A stretch of 64,000 bases of DNA, from assembly GCA_965153455.1 (NCBI GenBank), contig OZ234502.1, positions 1,777,267 to 1,841,266 on the forward strand, read 5' to 3'. The position numbers and the translations under genes were made by a program. Under the pieces are notes generated by a model. It was not told where the DNA came from. It made no database searches and worked only from the letters and a program-made list of their open reading frames with translations. Positions 9,612 to 21,997 of the stretch are shown here, one piece after another (the first letter of the stretch is position 1; each line of letters opens with the position of its first letter). This DNA comes from Sphagnum compactum (taxonomy: Eukaryota; Bryophyta; Sphagnopsida; Sphagnales).

Positions 9612-11443
9612 ATGGAGATGGAGGCTGAAGTGAAAACTTCTTGTACTCATGGGTTTGATGGTCATGTGTGTTTATTCTTTTCAGTCAAGGCAGAAGACAA
9701 CAAGGATATTGTAAAACAAGATGATAAGAGAGCAAATTTCAACCAAAGTACAGACTGTGCAGAATCATCTTTGAGGATGGGTCATCTTGTTATCGATGGC
9801 ATAGATACTGTGCTGCACCGGACCAAGTACTTTGACAACGAGGGTGGTGGTGTGAAGAAATTTGTGGTACTCAACAGGCGGCAGTGTTGTCACCTGGCAA
9901 ACGAACTATCAAATATGAAGGTTAGGCTTTTGCAGGAACATCAGAATCTGCAGACCATACCAGGGGCTACCCTCACTTTGCAACATCTGCTACGGGTAGT
10001 ACAAAGGGCCAATGTACTGGTGCAGGAGTCCTACAGGAGTGAGTTCAGCTGGTTGAGAGCAGCAGTCCTGCAAGCAGGCAATGAGGAGGCTTTTGTTGAG
10101 ATTTTCCAGGATTTGAAGTGGTGCACTCACATACTAAATGTGACCCTTAGGTCTCACATGAGCACAAGCCAGGAGATTTTATGTGTAGGAAACAGCGAGA
10201 ACCTCGACTGGTTGCAAGAAGATCATTCCCTTGGAACTGAAGCAGACTTAGACAAAAGAGAGCTCTTAGAAAACTTGACACAATCCAAGCAGCACCATTC
10301 AAGTTTCCAGAAGCATGATGATGCCATACGACAGTGTTTATTGGAGAGGTACTCCCAGCATGTTAGGGACTGGGCTGTTGAGGGAGACTTGCCATTGCTT
10401 CTGTGGGACACAGAAGGTGACAATGCGCTGCCAGTGATGGAGGAATTGGGACACGGTACTCATGGAAAGGTCTATAAGACATCATGGTGGGAACTAGACT
10501 GTGCAATGAAAACATTCCCAGCTGCTACAGAGTGGTACACAGAATTCAGAAAAGAGGCAGCCATTTGGACAAGCCTCAAGCACCCCAACATAACACAACT
10601 GGTCTGTTGCACAAAGAACACAAAAGCATGCTCCATAGTGATGGAGCTCATGTCTACAGACCTTCGCAAATTGATGGACAAGAGAATGTCAGACCATCCC
10701 AACCACAAGGTGCCATTCTCCTTGCCAGTAGTAGTGGACATCATGCTTCAGTTGGCAAGGGCCTTGAAGTACATGCATGGAAAGGGAGTGGCCCATCTGG
10801 ATATAAAACCCTCCAACACTGTTGCAACTCCTGCATCAGTCCCAGAGCTGGCAGATCAGGGTTATGTCGATGTGAAACTAGTTGACTTTGGGGAAGCCAA
10901 GCCATTAACATGTACACAGCACACAGCAAACATCGGAACAACACAGTACAGGGCACCTGAGCTGTTCCAAGTTTCAAACAACTGCTGCACAAGGGTATGT
11001 ATATTAGAAGTACTTGACATGGTGAACATAGTCCAAGATTGAACTAGGCCAGATCAAGGAACTAGATAGATAGGCAACTACCTCACTTGTCTCGACTACG
11101 GTTGTCCTAAAATGTGTACTTATCTGTTGGGTGCACTACACAGGAGGCGGAGGAATGGATAAGCAACCGAGTTGATGCACTCAAAGCAGATGTGTACAGT
11201 TATGGCATAACTTGTGCAGAACTTCTCACAGGGGAGTGTCCATATCCAGTTCCTGAATTTCAGAGAACTGATCTCTTGTCAACAATTTTGCAAGGGGTAA
11301 GACCACCTTTACCAGAGTATTGCCCAGTAGATCTGCAAGCTTTGATTGTCAGATGTTGGGATACAGAGCCATGTAATCGGCCTTCCTTCTTGCAAATATG
11401 TGAAAAGCTTATGAACTTCAAAACAGTCATATTTAATCATTAG
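9612..11443 (+). CDS. DUF1221-like protein kinase, left copy (two exons)
   Basis: Plant serine/threonine-type protein kinase. Exon 1 is 9612-10994 and exon 2 is 11144-11443; the 149-base intron begins GTATGT, ends CACAG, and splits the frame in phase 0, giving 560 residues from the first in-frame ATG. Residues about 55-175 resemble the DUF1221 N-terminal domain (VLNRRQCCHLANEL at about 86). The kinase core has a glycine loop GHGTHG (280-285), catalytic-site Lys300 (CAMK), HLDIKPSN (395-402), DFG (425-427), APE (448-450) and, in exon 2, DVYSYG (477-482). HLD replaces the usual HRD, so it is a non-RD kinase. The activation segment is six residues shorter than in the right copy. A good acceptor (TTCTTTTCAG) ends at 9684, so the true mRNA may join upstream exons there and use another start. 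Substrate unknown; probably cytosolic signalling. Confidence 0.85.
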
Positions 11444-12520
11444 ACAGAGGAAAAATAGGAACCCAGGTATACGCACACAAGAAAAAATTGAAGGCTTATT
11501 CACTGAGGAAAGCTGTAATCCCAATCAATGTACATGGAAGAAAATCTTCCTACAGATTGATTAGCTTTCCTTGTGACACAATATACTACTGTGCCCACAG
11601 ACTTAGTTGTATATTCTGTTCAGGTTTAGGATTTCATCCTTGAGGAACTTTCACTCCAACTGCCCACTTGTTTCAGGGCAGCCTCAGTGGTGGGTGAAGA
11701 TTTCATCATTTTTTACATGTGGACCTTCATTGTAATCCATTTTACATTCATTCAGTGCAAGGCATAAGGTGATTTTTTACATTGATCAGGTGCAGAAGAT
11801 GAGGTAAAAGTTATCTATAACAAGTAAGAATATGTAATAATAGCCTATATGTGTCAATGTATTCAACCTCAACAGCACCACCTTATATCTGTGATAGTGA
11901 AAATACCTGTGGAAAATGCAAATGAAACCGCGCAAAGAAGACTAACTTTTGAGGACAACATGCAAAACACTGATGGGAATAGTTTTGGGACTTTTTCATA
12001 ACATCTATCTATTGTTAGAGTACCCATTGTTGCTTCTATTAATTAGTTAGATGGCGCACCCAAAGTTTTTTTATTTGAAAAAGAAGAAGAGGCCACTTTG
12101 ATTGGCCCATTGTCAACTTCTTTTCGGAAACATGGTCCCTCCCCAACATACAAGGACACAAGTGTTTCCCTTTGGCCCACCTTTATTGTTTAAAATATGC
12201 AGAAGTTCTACTTCAAGCAAAGCATATGTGATAAAAGCGTGGTGATATTGGGAACTTGAGGAACCCCTTGAGAAAGTGATGGGAACATATTGGGAACACA
12301 TTGGAAACTGCAAAATAAAAACAAAAAATACCCTCCCCCTAGCCCCCCTGCCCTCCCCAACTCAAAAGGAAAAAACTAGATCCTCCTGACAGCATGTCAA
12401 GAGCCTTCTCATTGGCCTCATGAAAAATACGGTCCTAAAAGTCACCAATTTTGGCTTGGGCTAACACGATTACCTAACGACATGGGTAACCAACCCTCTA
12501 AACCCTCCATCCCCTACCTA
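11444..12520. other. 3' flank of left kinase to inner edge of left arm
   Basis: The sequence is shared with 31918-33003. Identity is about 98-99% for the first 250 bases after the stop and falls to about 95% further out. It presumably holds the 3' UTR and polyadenylation site. No separate gene seen. Confidence 0.5.
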
Positions 12521-13280
12521 GGTAACTACTAACTACCAATGTAAGAGGGTAACCAATGTAAGGATCAATATTGTTCAGGTACGTAGGGTGCAACCAGGGT
12601 ATATATGGTGCTAGTATGAGTATTGGCATGAAGAACATACCAGTTGGGTATAACCCGATGTAATACCAGGTACATTCTTAGCTTATACAAGTATCAATAC
12701 CAAGCTTATACCTGCCATATACCAGGAAAAAATCAACCTTTGTCAGAATACCAGTACCCGAGCGGTATCATGAAAGTTTTTTAAAAGTACCCAATACCAG
12801 TACCTGCCAGGTATGAAAAAAAAAACCCATAGCAGGACCAGTCTGGTATGTTCAAAAGTCTAATACTAGTGAGAACAGGTAAGTAGGTATGAAACGTAAG
12901 TGGTAACACTATCATGTAGATTCTTAAATTGGGGTGGCACTTGGTGGCCATTAGGTAGGTAGATGCATGTGGATTGTTAGTACATAACTTACCACTTTGG
13001 TTGACTACTGGACAGGGGCCAGAGTGAACCAGACCCCATTACTGCACCAGTTGGCCGTTCTGTCCATAGGATGGGCTCTGTTTTTCATTTGCCTCTTTAC
13101 CCTACTACATTAGGAAACATTCTACTCCAGTCAATCTTTTTTGGCTGCTAACCTTTGACCATTTTTTCTTGTTGCTAATTTTTTCTCAACCCTGACCTCC
13201 ATACTACCCTCCCACCTAGCTATACTACTGACCTCCATCTTAGCCCTGCCTACGAACTAACAACTAATCCCTTACCTACC
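12521..13280. other. Start of the spacer; dispersed ACCAGTAcc-type repeats
   Basis: Unique to the spacer. Between about 12580 and 12860 there are many copies of TACCAG, CAGGTA and AGTACC in both orientations, a simple low-order repeat. No coding sequence. Confidence 0.45.
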
Positions 13281-13710
13281 TTTTATCTTTTGGCAAAACA
13301 TATATTTATTTTGGGCTAAATTTTTCTCTTGGCAAAACTCCTATCTTTTTTGGGCTAAACTTTTATCTCTTCTTGACTAGATTTTTATCTCTTAACAAAA
13401 CTCTTATCTTTTATTGACTAAATTTTTATCTCTTGGCGAAACTTTTGTCTTTTCTTGGCTAAACTTTTGTTTCTTGGCCAAACCTATATCTCTTCTTGGC
13501 TAAACTTCTGTCTCTTGGCAAAATCTATATCTCTTAGCAAAACCTATATCTCTTATTGGCTAAACTTTTATTTCTTGGCAAAACCTTTTTTTTTACTAAA
13601 CTTATATCTCTTGGCAAAATCTATATCTTTTAGCAAAACATATATCTCTTATTGACTAAGCTTCTATTTCTTGGTAAAACCTTTTTTTTGGCTAAACTTC
13701 TATCTCTTGG
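13281..13710 (+). repeat. Composite minisatellite, about 40 bases per unit
   Basis: An imperfect tandem array of CTAAACTTCTATCTCTTGG and CAAAACCTATATCTCTT half-units (each about 20 bases). The open frame across it (13455-13655) is just the repeat translated (Leu/Ala/Lys/Ser rich) and is not a gene. Confidence 0.8.
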
Positions 13711-13974
13711 TATGTTTTTTTGAAGCCACATTTTTCATTTTCTGTGTGTGACAAACATAGTGTCATCATTTCAAAAGTCCACAATGAGTCCATTCTTTTC
13801 TTAAAACTCATCTATTATTTTTAATAAGATTCTCACTAAAGTCTATTGCAACATGGATAATGAATTTTTTTTTTAAATTAATGTTTGATATGATTTTACA
13901 TTTTTAAGTTCATTTATAATCCAGAAAAATTATAATTGTGACATTCCAAACAATCCACCTAATTATGCTTTCAC

Positions 13975-16900
13975 CTAGGAGTTCAAGGATATTTTTGTGT
14001 GGACTTATAAAGATTTGAAAGGCATACCACCTGAAATAGCTCAACATTGAATTGAGTTGGATACATTGATACCTCTTGCTCGTTAAGCAAGACATTAGTT
14101 AAATCCTAATTGTGCACCCATTGTCAAACATGACATTGAGAAACTACTTGCTATAGGTTTCATTAAACTTGTTGAGGAGGTTACTTGGCTATCACCAATA
14201 ATCATAGTGCCCAAAAAAACGGCAAATTGAAAATTTGTGTGGATTTTAGAAAGTTAAATGTTGCCATAAAAAAAGATCCATAGCCTTTACTTTTTACTGA
14301 TGAAGTTATAAATGTTGTAACTGGACATGAAGTTTATACCTTTTTATATGGTTTTCTCGATACCATCAAATTTCCATTATATCTAAAGATTAGTACAATT
14401 TAAATTATTTTTGCTACTAATTAAGGGGTTTTCGTATGGGTTGTGGTGCCTTTTGGGGCCAAAAATGGATCACCTACCTATCAAAGGGCAATTACAAAAG
14501 CTTTCCATGAATACATTGATCCATTCATGAAGATCTTTTTAGATGATTATACTATTTTTAGTGACCTATCCACCCATATAGAGAAACTCATAAAGTGTTT
14601 GCTCAAGTGTAGAAAATTTGGCATTAATTTCAATCCAAAGAAATGTGCATTCATAGTTTGTTCTTGAACTATCTTGGGAATTTTTCTAAAGAAAAACAAA
14701 ACATGTTCCTACCAAAAAAAGGCCATAGTCAAAATGATAGTACCCAAAACACCTCAGGAGATCTAAGTGTTCAATGGAATGGCCCAATTCTATGAATGTT
14801 CCATAAATGTTTTTGCCTATATTTGAAATTCCTATCACAAAATTACTTAGGAAAATAAGGTATTTGATTGGACAACTGCATGTCAAACTAATTGGGAAAA
14901 CATCAAGAATTAATATATTCAAGCTCCCATTCAAATCAATCCCAATTTAAAACTAGAATTTCATACTAACACATCTCAGCTAGCAATAGGGGCAATACTT
15001 GTTCAAAATCCAATTGGTAAATTTGATCAACTAGTTATGTATTCTTTTAAATTGTCAAACTTTGTTAAGAGAAATTATACCACTATTAAAAGAGAGGCTT
15101 TAATTATGGTCTATGCCTTACACAAATTTAGACATTATTTCTTAATAATAGGTTTATATTTTATGTTGATCATATGGGTCTAGTATATTTAGTTAACAAG
15201 CCATAGGGTAGATGCACAATCAAATGGCTCACTTTTGTGACAAAATAATTTTTTTTCATGGGTACCTTTTATTCAAATGCATATGGTGATTAAGAATATC
15301 CTTAATCTAGTAATTGGGACTTAGATCTAGATTAACAATTTCATTATGAAAAAAATTGTGTGGTTATTTATTACTAAAAAAACTCATTTGCTAGTAGTAA
15401 TGGACTTTTGAAGTCAAAGAATATGGACTAATTGTTTGATTGGAATATCACAAAATGGAAAAAATTATATTGATTCACATTCCATATTTGTTATTGGGAT
15501 TCAATATATGATGAAACATAAAATGATAAACTCATATTAGGAATTTTTCTTTGAAGCCCTTAACCCTTTAATTAATAGTTAGGGACTTTTGAATGGTTAA
15601 AATTTGATCATATTTTCATAAATCCATATGAGTTGCAATTTTTGTTTGTTTATCAATTTCTTTGTCCCAAAAAATATTTTTTTGAAAATTTTTACATGGG
15701 TCATCATTCTGGATTTTGTGGGTTTTCCTTTTGGGACTCCAAATTAAAAAATGACATCAGCTACATTAAATATAAGTTTTCACATAGATTTAAAAAGGTT
15801 TATAGGTGATTGAACATGTATTATTCAAATATTAGAATAATAACAGTTTTTTAAGTAACAATTATGTCCATTTGAATCAATTTAGGGAATCTTGTTTGGA
15901 CTCATAGAAACCATAAATTTTGCCTTTTATTAACCACTCGATTGTGCATTCACCTCACAAGTTTCTGGTAGGTTATTTAGATGGTTATTGTTGTTTCTAG
16001 AATATGATTTTGAGATTGTGTGCAAGCCTAGAAGATCTCACCCAATGGTAGATGCTTTAAACTAGCTACCCAACAACTCTAAACCTATTGGAGTACTTGA
16101 TCAAACCAATGATGCTCACATGTTCACATTATAACTTGAGTGGTTACGAAGTGTTTATGAGTACTTGTCAAAGATATTAACACCAAAAAGATATACGATG
16201 TCATATAGACAATATCTAACCCAAAAAGTTAAACCTTTTGTACTTCAAGAAGGAATATTATATCAATTTGGACAAGATAACAAGTTTTGTCAAGATTTAC
16301 AACTAGAATAGTTACATGGAATAATTGCAAGATTTTTCCTTTGACATTATTATCAAAAAGATCTTAGATGACAGTTATTGATAACCCACTATGAATCGAA
16401 ATGTTCACCAATATTGCAAAACCTATGATTAATGTCAACGAACAAGTAACATGTTATCATGTAGAACTTGGGGAAATTAGTTACCACTTTACCTAAATAA
16501 TTGTTTCAAAAATGGCGTTTGATTTCATTGGACCAATCAAACCTATATACATATTGTTAGGGAATTGGTACATTTTAATAGCCATTGATTATGCAACAAA
16601 ATGGGTGGAAACATGAGTGTTTTGTACCAACACTGATGCAATTGATTGTTAAGTTTTTATACAAATACATTTTTACTTGGTTTGGATTCCATTGACCAAA
16701 TTGTCATTAACCAAGTACCCATTTCATCAATGATGTTATTAGATACCTTACTAATCATTTTATCCTTAGCCATACCAATTTTATTGTTTATTACCCACAA
16801 GGAAACAATCAAATTGAGTATACTAACAAGGTTTTTGGAACCTTACTAACTAAATTGGTTAATGAAATCGGAATGACTAGAAGGAGCACTTGTCCACAGT

Positions 16901-17110
16901 ACTATTTTCATATCGAACAACATATACAAAGTTGGAACCAGTCACACACCTTTTCAACTTGCCTTGGATTACATTTAATACCTATAGAATATTTGTTACC
17001 ATTTAAACTTTGAAAAAATGTAGATCCAATACCTATCTAAGTAATAACTAGGCGCTTGTCAGAGCTAGAAAAATTATAAAAAGATGGATCGATTGCATAA
17101 GATTTAGTTC
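13975..17110 (+). mobile_element. Decayed Ty3/gypsy retrotransposon pol (RT, RNase H, integrase)
   Basis: Reading across frames and stops gives the pol order of Ty3/gypsy elements. Near 13979 is EFKDIFVWTYKDLKGIPPEI; near 14120 a stretch like NPNCAPIVKHDIEKLLAIGF; then KICVDFRKLN; then an intact RT block at 14443-14667 with VPFGAKNGSPTYQRAITKAF and the catalytic FLDD at 14536-14547. RNase H traces follow (REALIMVYALHKFRHYF near 15100). A stretch of about 700 bases (about 15230-15965) interrupts them, after which LLLFLEYDFEIVCKPRRSHP resumes. Integrase traces are DFIGPIKP and NWYILIAIDYATKWVE (16519-16614) and LFSYRTTYKVGTSHTPFQLA (about 16903-16965). It has many stops and frameshifts and no recognised LTRs, and is certainly inactive. 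Confidence 0.85.
15230..15965. mobile_element. Insertion inside the gypsy RNase H region
   Basis: The pol reading is lost after VYLVNKP and is recovered at WLLLFLEYDFE, normally only a few residues later. The intervening AT-rich sequence has no recognisable protein and is best read as a secondary insertion. Its ends were not resolved. Confidence 0.45.
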
Positions 17111-17649
17111 TTGCTAACCAATGGCCATATTCAAGATCAAGTATACCCATCAAGAACCACTTTTAGGACTTTAAAATTACAGTCGTGCTAGATTTTTGAC
17201 CTAGTCAAATTCAAACCTTGTGTCTTGCAAGTCCTTTTTTCTGGGAAGGATTTTCAAAATTTTCAAAATTGTTGGGTGACTCAATTGCACCCCACCTCTT
17301 ATTCTCCATTGTCTTGCACTTGTTAGGCTTTGCATGTAACAATCCTAGCTTGCTCTTGAGATACTTCACTATAGAGCTTGGCAACACAAACCTAAACAAC
17401 AACCACACCTTAAATTTGGAAAGTTTAATGATTAATTTGAACAATCTTAAACATTTATATTGTATTTTCTTGTTTTAGTTTTTTCATTGTTGTGTACCTG
17501 CTCACAAGAAAGCTCAGTGAAATGAAAGGTTTTCATGCATTTGTGATTTCTAGATTCATTGTGTAGCTATTCATTGAAAATTTTGGTGAAGGGAGAGTTT
17601 TTTGTGCAGTTGTAGTTTTCTTGTTTTAGGGTTTTGTAAATTTATTGTG

Positions 17650-19170
17650 TAGTTGATCAAGAAACTCCTAACCATGGCTCGTGATGTAGCTTGGTATGTT
17701 GAAAACATGGGGTTGGCAACAAGAAAGATTGATATTCTAAGTTTGATAGAATATGTACCAATGTCCCAAATTGAAAAAGTTTTTGGGCCCAAAATTTCAA
17801 AGAATGGGTATAGATATGATGAAAAATTTCTACTCGAGTGGCACAAAGTATTCTTGAACTTTAGAAAAGGGTCATGGGGAAGCACAAAGTGACAAATGGT
17901 CATATTAACAAAGCCTTTGCATGAGGTGTGATTTGTTAGCTCAATGGCAACCCACTCGATTGGGCGAAATATGTAGTTTATTATGGTAAGTATGATATGA
18001 AATTGAAGGAGACGAAGGCAACCAATTTGGTTTGATAAGTAGAATTTGGTGGTGTCCATGAGGGGAAGCGAACTTCACACCCCCCAACTTCTAAACAATC
18101 GAAAATTGAATCTGAAATTATTGATGCAAAAGATTTAAAAATAAAAGAGCTCAATTTTCAAGCAAGGGATAGACGATGAGTAAATTGTCAAGATTTTAGT
18201 TCAGCCCTAACTAGCATTTAAAGGAAATTCAAAATTGTGAAGAAATGATGGAAGTTAAGAAATTGGTGTTGGGAAATGTGAAAAAGACAATCAACGTTGC
18301 TGCTACAGAAAATGAAAAGGTGATCGCTATTGAGAGGAGGTGTAAGATCACCTTGGAAGATTCTCGAAATGTGCATGTGGTAACTACTCAACAATTAGCT
18401 ATGGTTGAAAAATAATTAGAGGTCTCCTTGCAATCTACTATCCCATCTTTTGTGTAGGCAAACCCTAAGGATTTTGAAGGTCATCGTGCAAAAACACTAA
18501 TAGTATTCAAGTTCATTCTGAACCTAATATAGTATAATATAGATCAAGCATGGTTCTTTCAGGTGTTTCTCAAACCAAATTGAAAGCACTTGAAACAAAT
18601 AAGGAATGGGTTTTTAACACTGAAAGGTTTCAAATGTCAAAATTAAAAGAACAAGAATTGGTTTGGGAAGATCAAGTGACCAAGGTAGCAAAATTTGTTA
18701 CTTTGTTTGAGAAGAAAAAATCTAAGATAGGTGAACTTGAATTAGAGGTGACAATGGTTTAGGAGTTATTGAGGAGAATGCAAGAAGATGGGGGGTTTGC
18801 ACTTCACCCACTACCCATGGTTCATGATCCTAATTATATACTTAAACCTATCATTATAAATTGCCCAGGTAAATCTACATTTACTATCAATGAGTGCCTT
18901 GTTTGTGCACAATGATTTCCTAGCAATGATATACTTGTTGCTAGTTGTGGTCACACATACCATGTATTTTGTATGGCATACTACGGGGCTTCTCACCCAT
19001 GTTGCAAGATTACTAATTGCAAGGAAGAATTTCATCATAGTAAACTAGTTGTTGTTGGGATTTGACCTTTGAGTGAAGAGGTGCTGACCTTCATGAAAGC
19101 TAAATCACTAATGTGGAGCACATGGCTTCAAAGATTAAAGGATAAGGCTTATGCTTTAGGTACGTAAGAT
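17650..19170 (+). pseudogene. Decayed coding region with a RING-like cysteine cluster
   Basis: Open pieces at 17653-17892 (MARDVAWYVENMGLATRKI then IEYVPMSQIEKVFG) and 18550-18762 (charged, coiled-coil-like) are followed by 18880-19065. There CLVC, SCGHTYHVFC and HPCCKITNC form a C-x2-C / C-x-H-x2-H-x2-C / C-x4-5-C pattern resembling a RING or related zinc finger, interrupted by one TGA. The many stops show a dead copy. The position next to a gypsy relic suggests a transposable-element protein, but the family was not identified. Confidence 0.5.
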
Positions 19171-20599
19171 TCCACTTGTGAAATGTGAAATGTATTTTTG
19201 TTTCATGTTTGAGTTTAAAAACCTGAATTAATTTCAATTTTTAATTGCTGCTTGAATGAAGGAATTCAGAGTTCTTGGGCCATATTAGATATGATATTGT
19301 AAATCTTAGAGTCACTAGAAGATTGATTTAAGGTTGGTAGATTAAGATCTAGGTATTGGTTCAATCTTATTTTGAACATGAACTATTACAAAAATCTTCA
19401 AGTTGGTCCTTTGAAAGTTCAGATTTTGATACCAAATAGTGCTTGTAAGTTTGGTTAGAATGCATCAGAACTTTAAGTTACAAGAATGGTGCCTTGTAAG
19501 TCCACTACAAGATCAAGACTAGTGTTGGAATAGCTCTGGTTATTAGATATAATTAAGTATGCATATGGCTATGTAGAAAAATTATGTAGGTTTAAGTACT
19601 ATTTCAAGTAGCCTAGACCTTGGAGCTCAAGTCCTATGTCAATCCTACTTGATCAAATTTGATGTACTTCTAATCCAATGGTAGTCCTAAATTCAAGGCT
19701 CCTTGTCCAAGAAATACATTTCTGGTCTTCAAGACTAGTGGCTTATCAGGACCGGTGGCATGTAAATCCATGAAAAGTCCAATCTAAAAATGTGTGGTAC
19801 TTTCATGTTGTCATGTAAGTCCATCTAAAGTCCATGGAGTCCAGAATAATCTTGTGCTTCCTTGGTGTCAATCTGTATAATTTCCTACTTTCCTTTCCCT
19901 TTTAAAAGTCATTTATCTAATTCCTTGACCCTGATTCAAAATTAAGTCTTTACACTCATGCAAATACTTATGTCCAGATTTGGAATACTTATTGTCATAT
20001 GATTTCATTAGTTCTTGAATGGCTTTTTTATTGTCTGTGCTCGTTTATAAGAGACTATGCATTAATAAAACCATTATAGACAAGTTTATTTTTCCTCATG
20101 ATGCCTCTTTGTTGATGTCATAATTATTGTGCAAGGGTAGCAAACAACAAAGGAATTAATCTTCATATTCATGCATATTTTTCAAATGTTTTCTTATGAT
20201 TCATCCTGTCTAGAATTGTATTCATATGTTTTGGACTTCTTTTTTTGTCATGATTTGTGTAAGGGGCTTCCAAGCTGGAGATGAAATTTGTGTAGGTTCA
20301 ACATTTGAAGTTGTTCATGGTAATTTCTTAAGCATCATGAACATGATACGAGCTAATGCATTAGGTTTTAATGGAGTTTAGGTTGCCACTAATTCACAAG
20401 CTGCCACACTCATGGGTGCCTCCACATACCATGTATGGATATGAAGAAAGATAACATAAGGACTTCTTTAATCACAAAGTCCTACACCTGCAGCATGGAC
20501 ACAATGCTTACAATTGTTTGCATCATATGTAATGTCAACAAACCTGAGGTCATGTTGCAGGTATGGAACAACACTCATTCTCGTTGAAATAATAAAATT
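19171..20599. other. AT-rich spacer; nothing identified
   Basis: Between the two decayed coding pieces. It contains a few repeats of AAGTCCA-type words (for example CTTGTAAGTCCACTACAAG and TGTAAGTCCAT around 19490-19830) but no gene or element ends. Confidence 0.4.
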
Positions 20600-21480
20600 T
20601 GCACGTTTGTGTCTCGGTCTTACAAATGAGTCATTTCTTATACATATTTTTTAAACAAGTTACATTAACCTTAATTGTTTCTTTGAAATGTGTTAGAATT
20701 GCCAACATTCCAATTTCTATTATGACAGCATTATTGCCAAGCAATTCAAGAATTGCCAAGTATGTCAAGCATATGTTTAGGGGTGGTCTTGTTATTTCAC
20801 AGACTGATTCCAGAGGTGAAGTCACAAGCCCTTTCAAAAACTCAAAGCAATAGGTTCATCTTGCAAAAGATTTCAAAAGTCAAGCATTGAAGGGATTGAA
20901 CTTAACTATCGCTTTTGATAGCAAAATAGTGCCAAAGCTTGATCTTGATTAGAAAATAAACAAAGTTTTTGTCAAATTTGAAAAATCACCGAAGATAGGC
21001 ATGGAAATCTATGGCACACAAGAGGGTGATTTTGACTTCAAAGTTGAAGAAACATCTAAGGATGAGGACACCAAACTTGCATTGGTCCACTTTCCATTTC
21101 AGGAAGTGTTACCAAGGGATGTTAAAAATATTGAATACACAAATGGGAGTGACTCAGTTCATAGTTAAGATGATGAAGAGGAAAGCAAAAGCCTTGGAGA
21201 TGTCCCAAATTTGTCAAAATCATTAAGTCAAATTGAAAAGGTCATGGATTAAAGTAAGTTGAAGAAGGGGAAGAGGAATGCTTGTTACCCCACTCCTAGA
21301 ATTTCCCCTAAGAAAACTAGAAGATGTGAGCCTACTAAGGCCAGTAAGTCAACAAAGAAATCAAGGTAAAAGAGTTGAATGTACCTTGTTCCAAATTAAA
21401 GACTTCATAGTTGAACCCAATTTTGACCTAATTTTTACAAACTTGCGTCCATTCATGTATGACTTGGCCACTAGTGGAAT
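20600..21480 (+). pseudogene. Decayed coding region, acidic then basic tail
   Basis: A frame with coding-like content runs from about 20660 (IANIPISIMTALLPSNSRIAKYVKHMF) through 21001-21165 (METYG-like start, then acidic ETSKDEDTK) to a lysine/arginine-rich end (about 21250-21370), broken by three or four stops. It may be the 3' part of the same element as 17650-19170. No family recognised. Confidence 0.4.
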
Positions 21481-21997
21481 TTGAAGTTGATAGGCTCCAA
21501 GTGAACTATTCCATTTCGTTGACTCAACATTATCTTGTATAAGCACCTACATTCTTTTGTTTTAGTTACATATGTTAATATATTGGTAATTTGCACAAAT
21601 TGCTTCAAATAGAAAACTAAAAGATTTGTTGTGGGTGCAAATGGGATACAACGAGCCAACATGATTACTTTAGAAAAGGACTATATGTCCTTTTTGCCAA
21701 AAACATTTTTTCATATGAATGAATTTTGGAACAATTTTTTTTGCAATTTGTAAGAATAAATGCTTATAGTTGTCCAAATACATGAATTTTTTTTTGTTTA
21801 TTATTTTTGAATAAATATTAATTTTTGAAAGTGTCTTGATTCTTTGTAAATTTAGTGTTTCATTTTTAAAAATGATAATAATTTCAAATCATAACCAATT
21901 TTTTTTCCTTTTTTTTTTCTTATATGATAGACTACAACCTTTCTTAACACATCATGTACATTTTACCCCATTTATGTGTGGCAAAGGACTTTTGAAG

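Larger units (their letters stand above)
350..12520 (+). repeat. Left arm of giant inverted duplication
   Basis: The arm matches the reverse complement of about 31918-44290. The outer edge is at the shared CTAATAGATAATCC (starting near 349) and the inner edge at the shared CCATCCCCTACCTA (ending at 12520). Beyond both edges the two copies have different sequence. By eye the arms differ at about 4-6% of positions far from the kinase and about 1% around it. Length differences come from an expanded GC-rich array in this arm (4930-6430) and an insertion of about 0.9 kb in the other arm (37343-38230). No element-type terminal motif or clear target duplication was found at the edges. Confidence 0.93.

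Noticed and set aside
10472-10992. Antisense and alternate frames inside the kinase exon
   Set aside because: Shadows of the kinase frame, which carries all the catalytic motifs.
13455-13655. 66-codon frame rich in Leu, Ala, Lys and Ser
   Set aside because: It is the translation of the 40-base minisatellite.
17571-18059. 162-codon frame on the minus strand
   Set aside because: Antisense to the decayed coding region at 17650-18060, which reads as protein on the plus strand; this frame does not.
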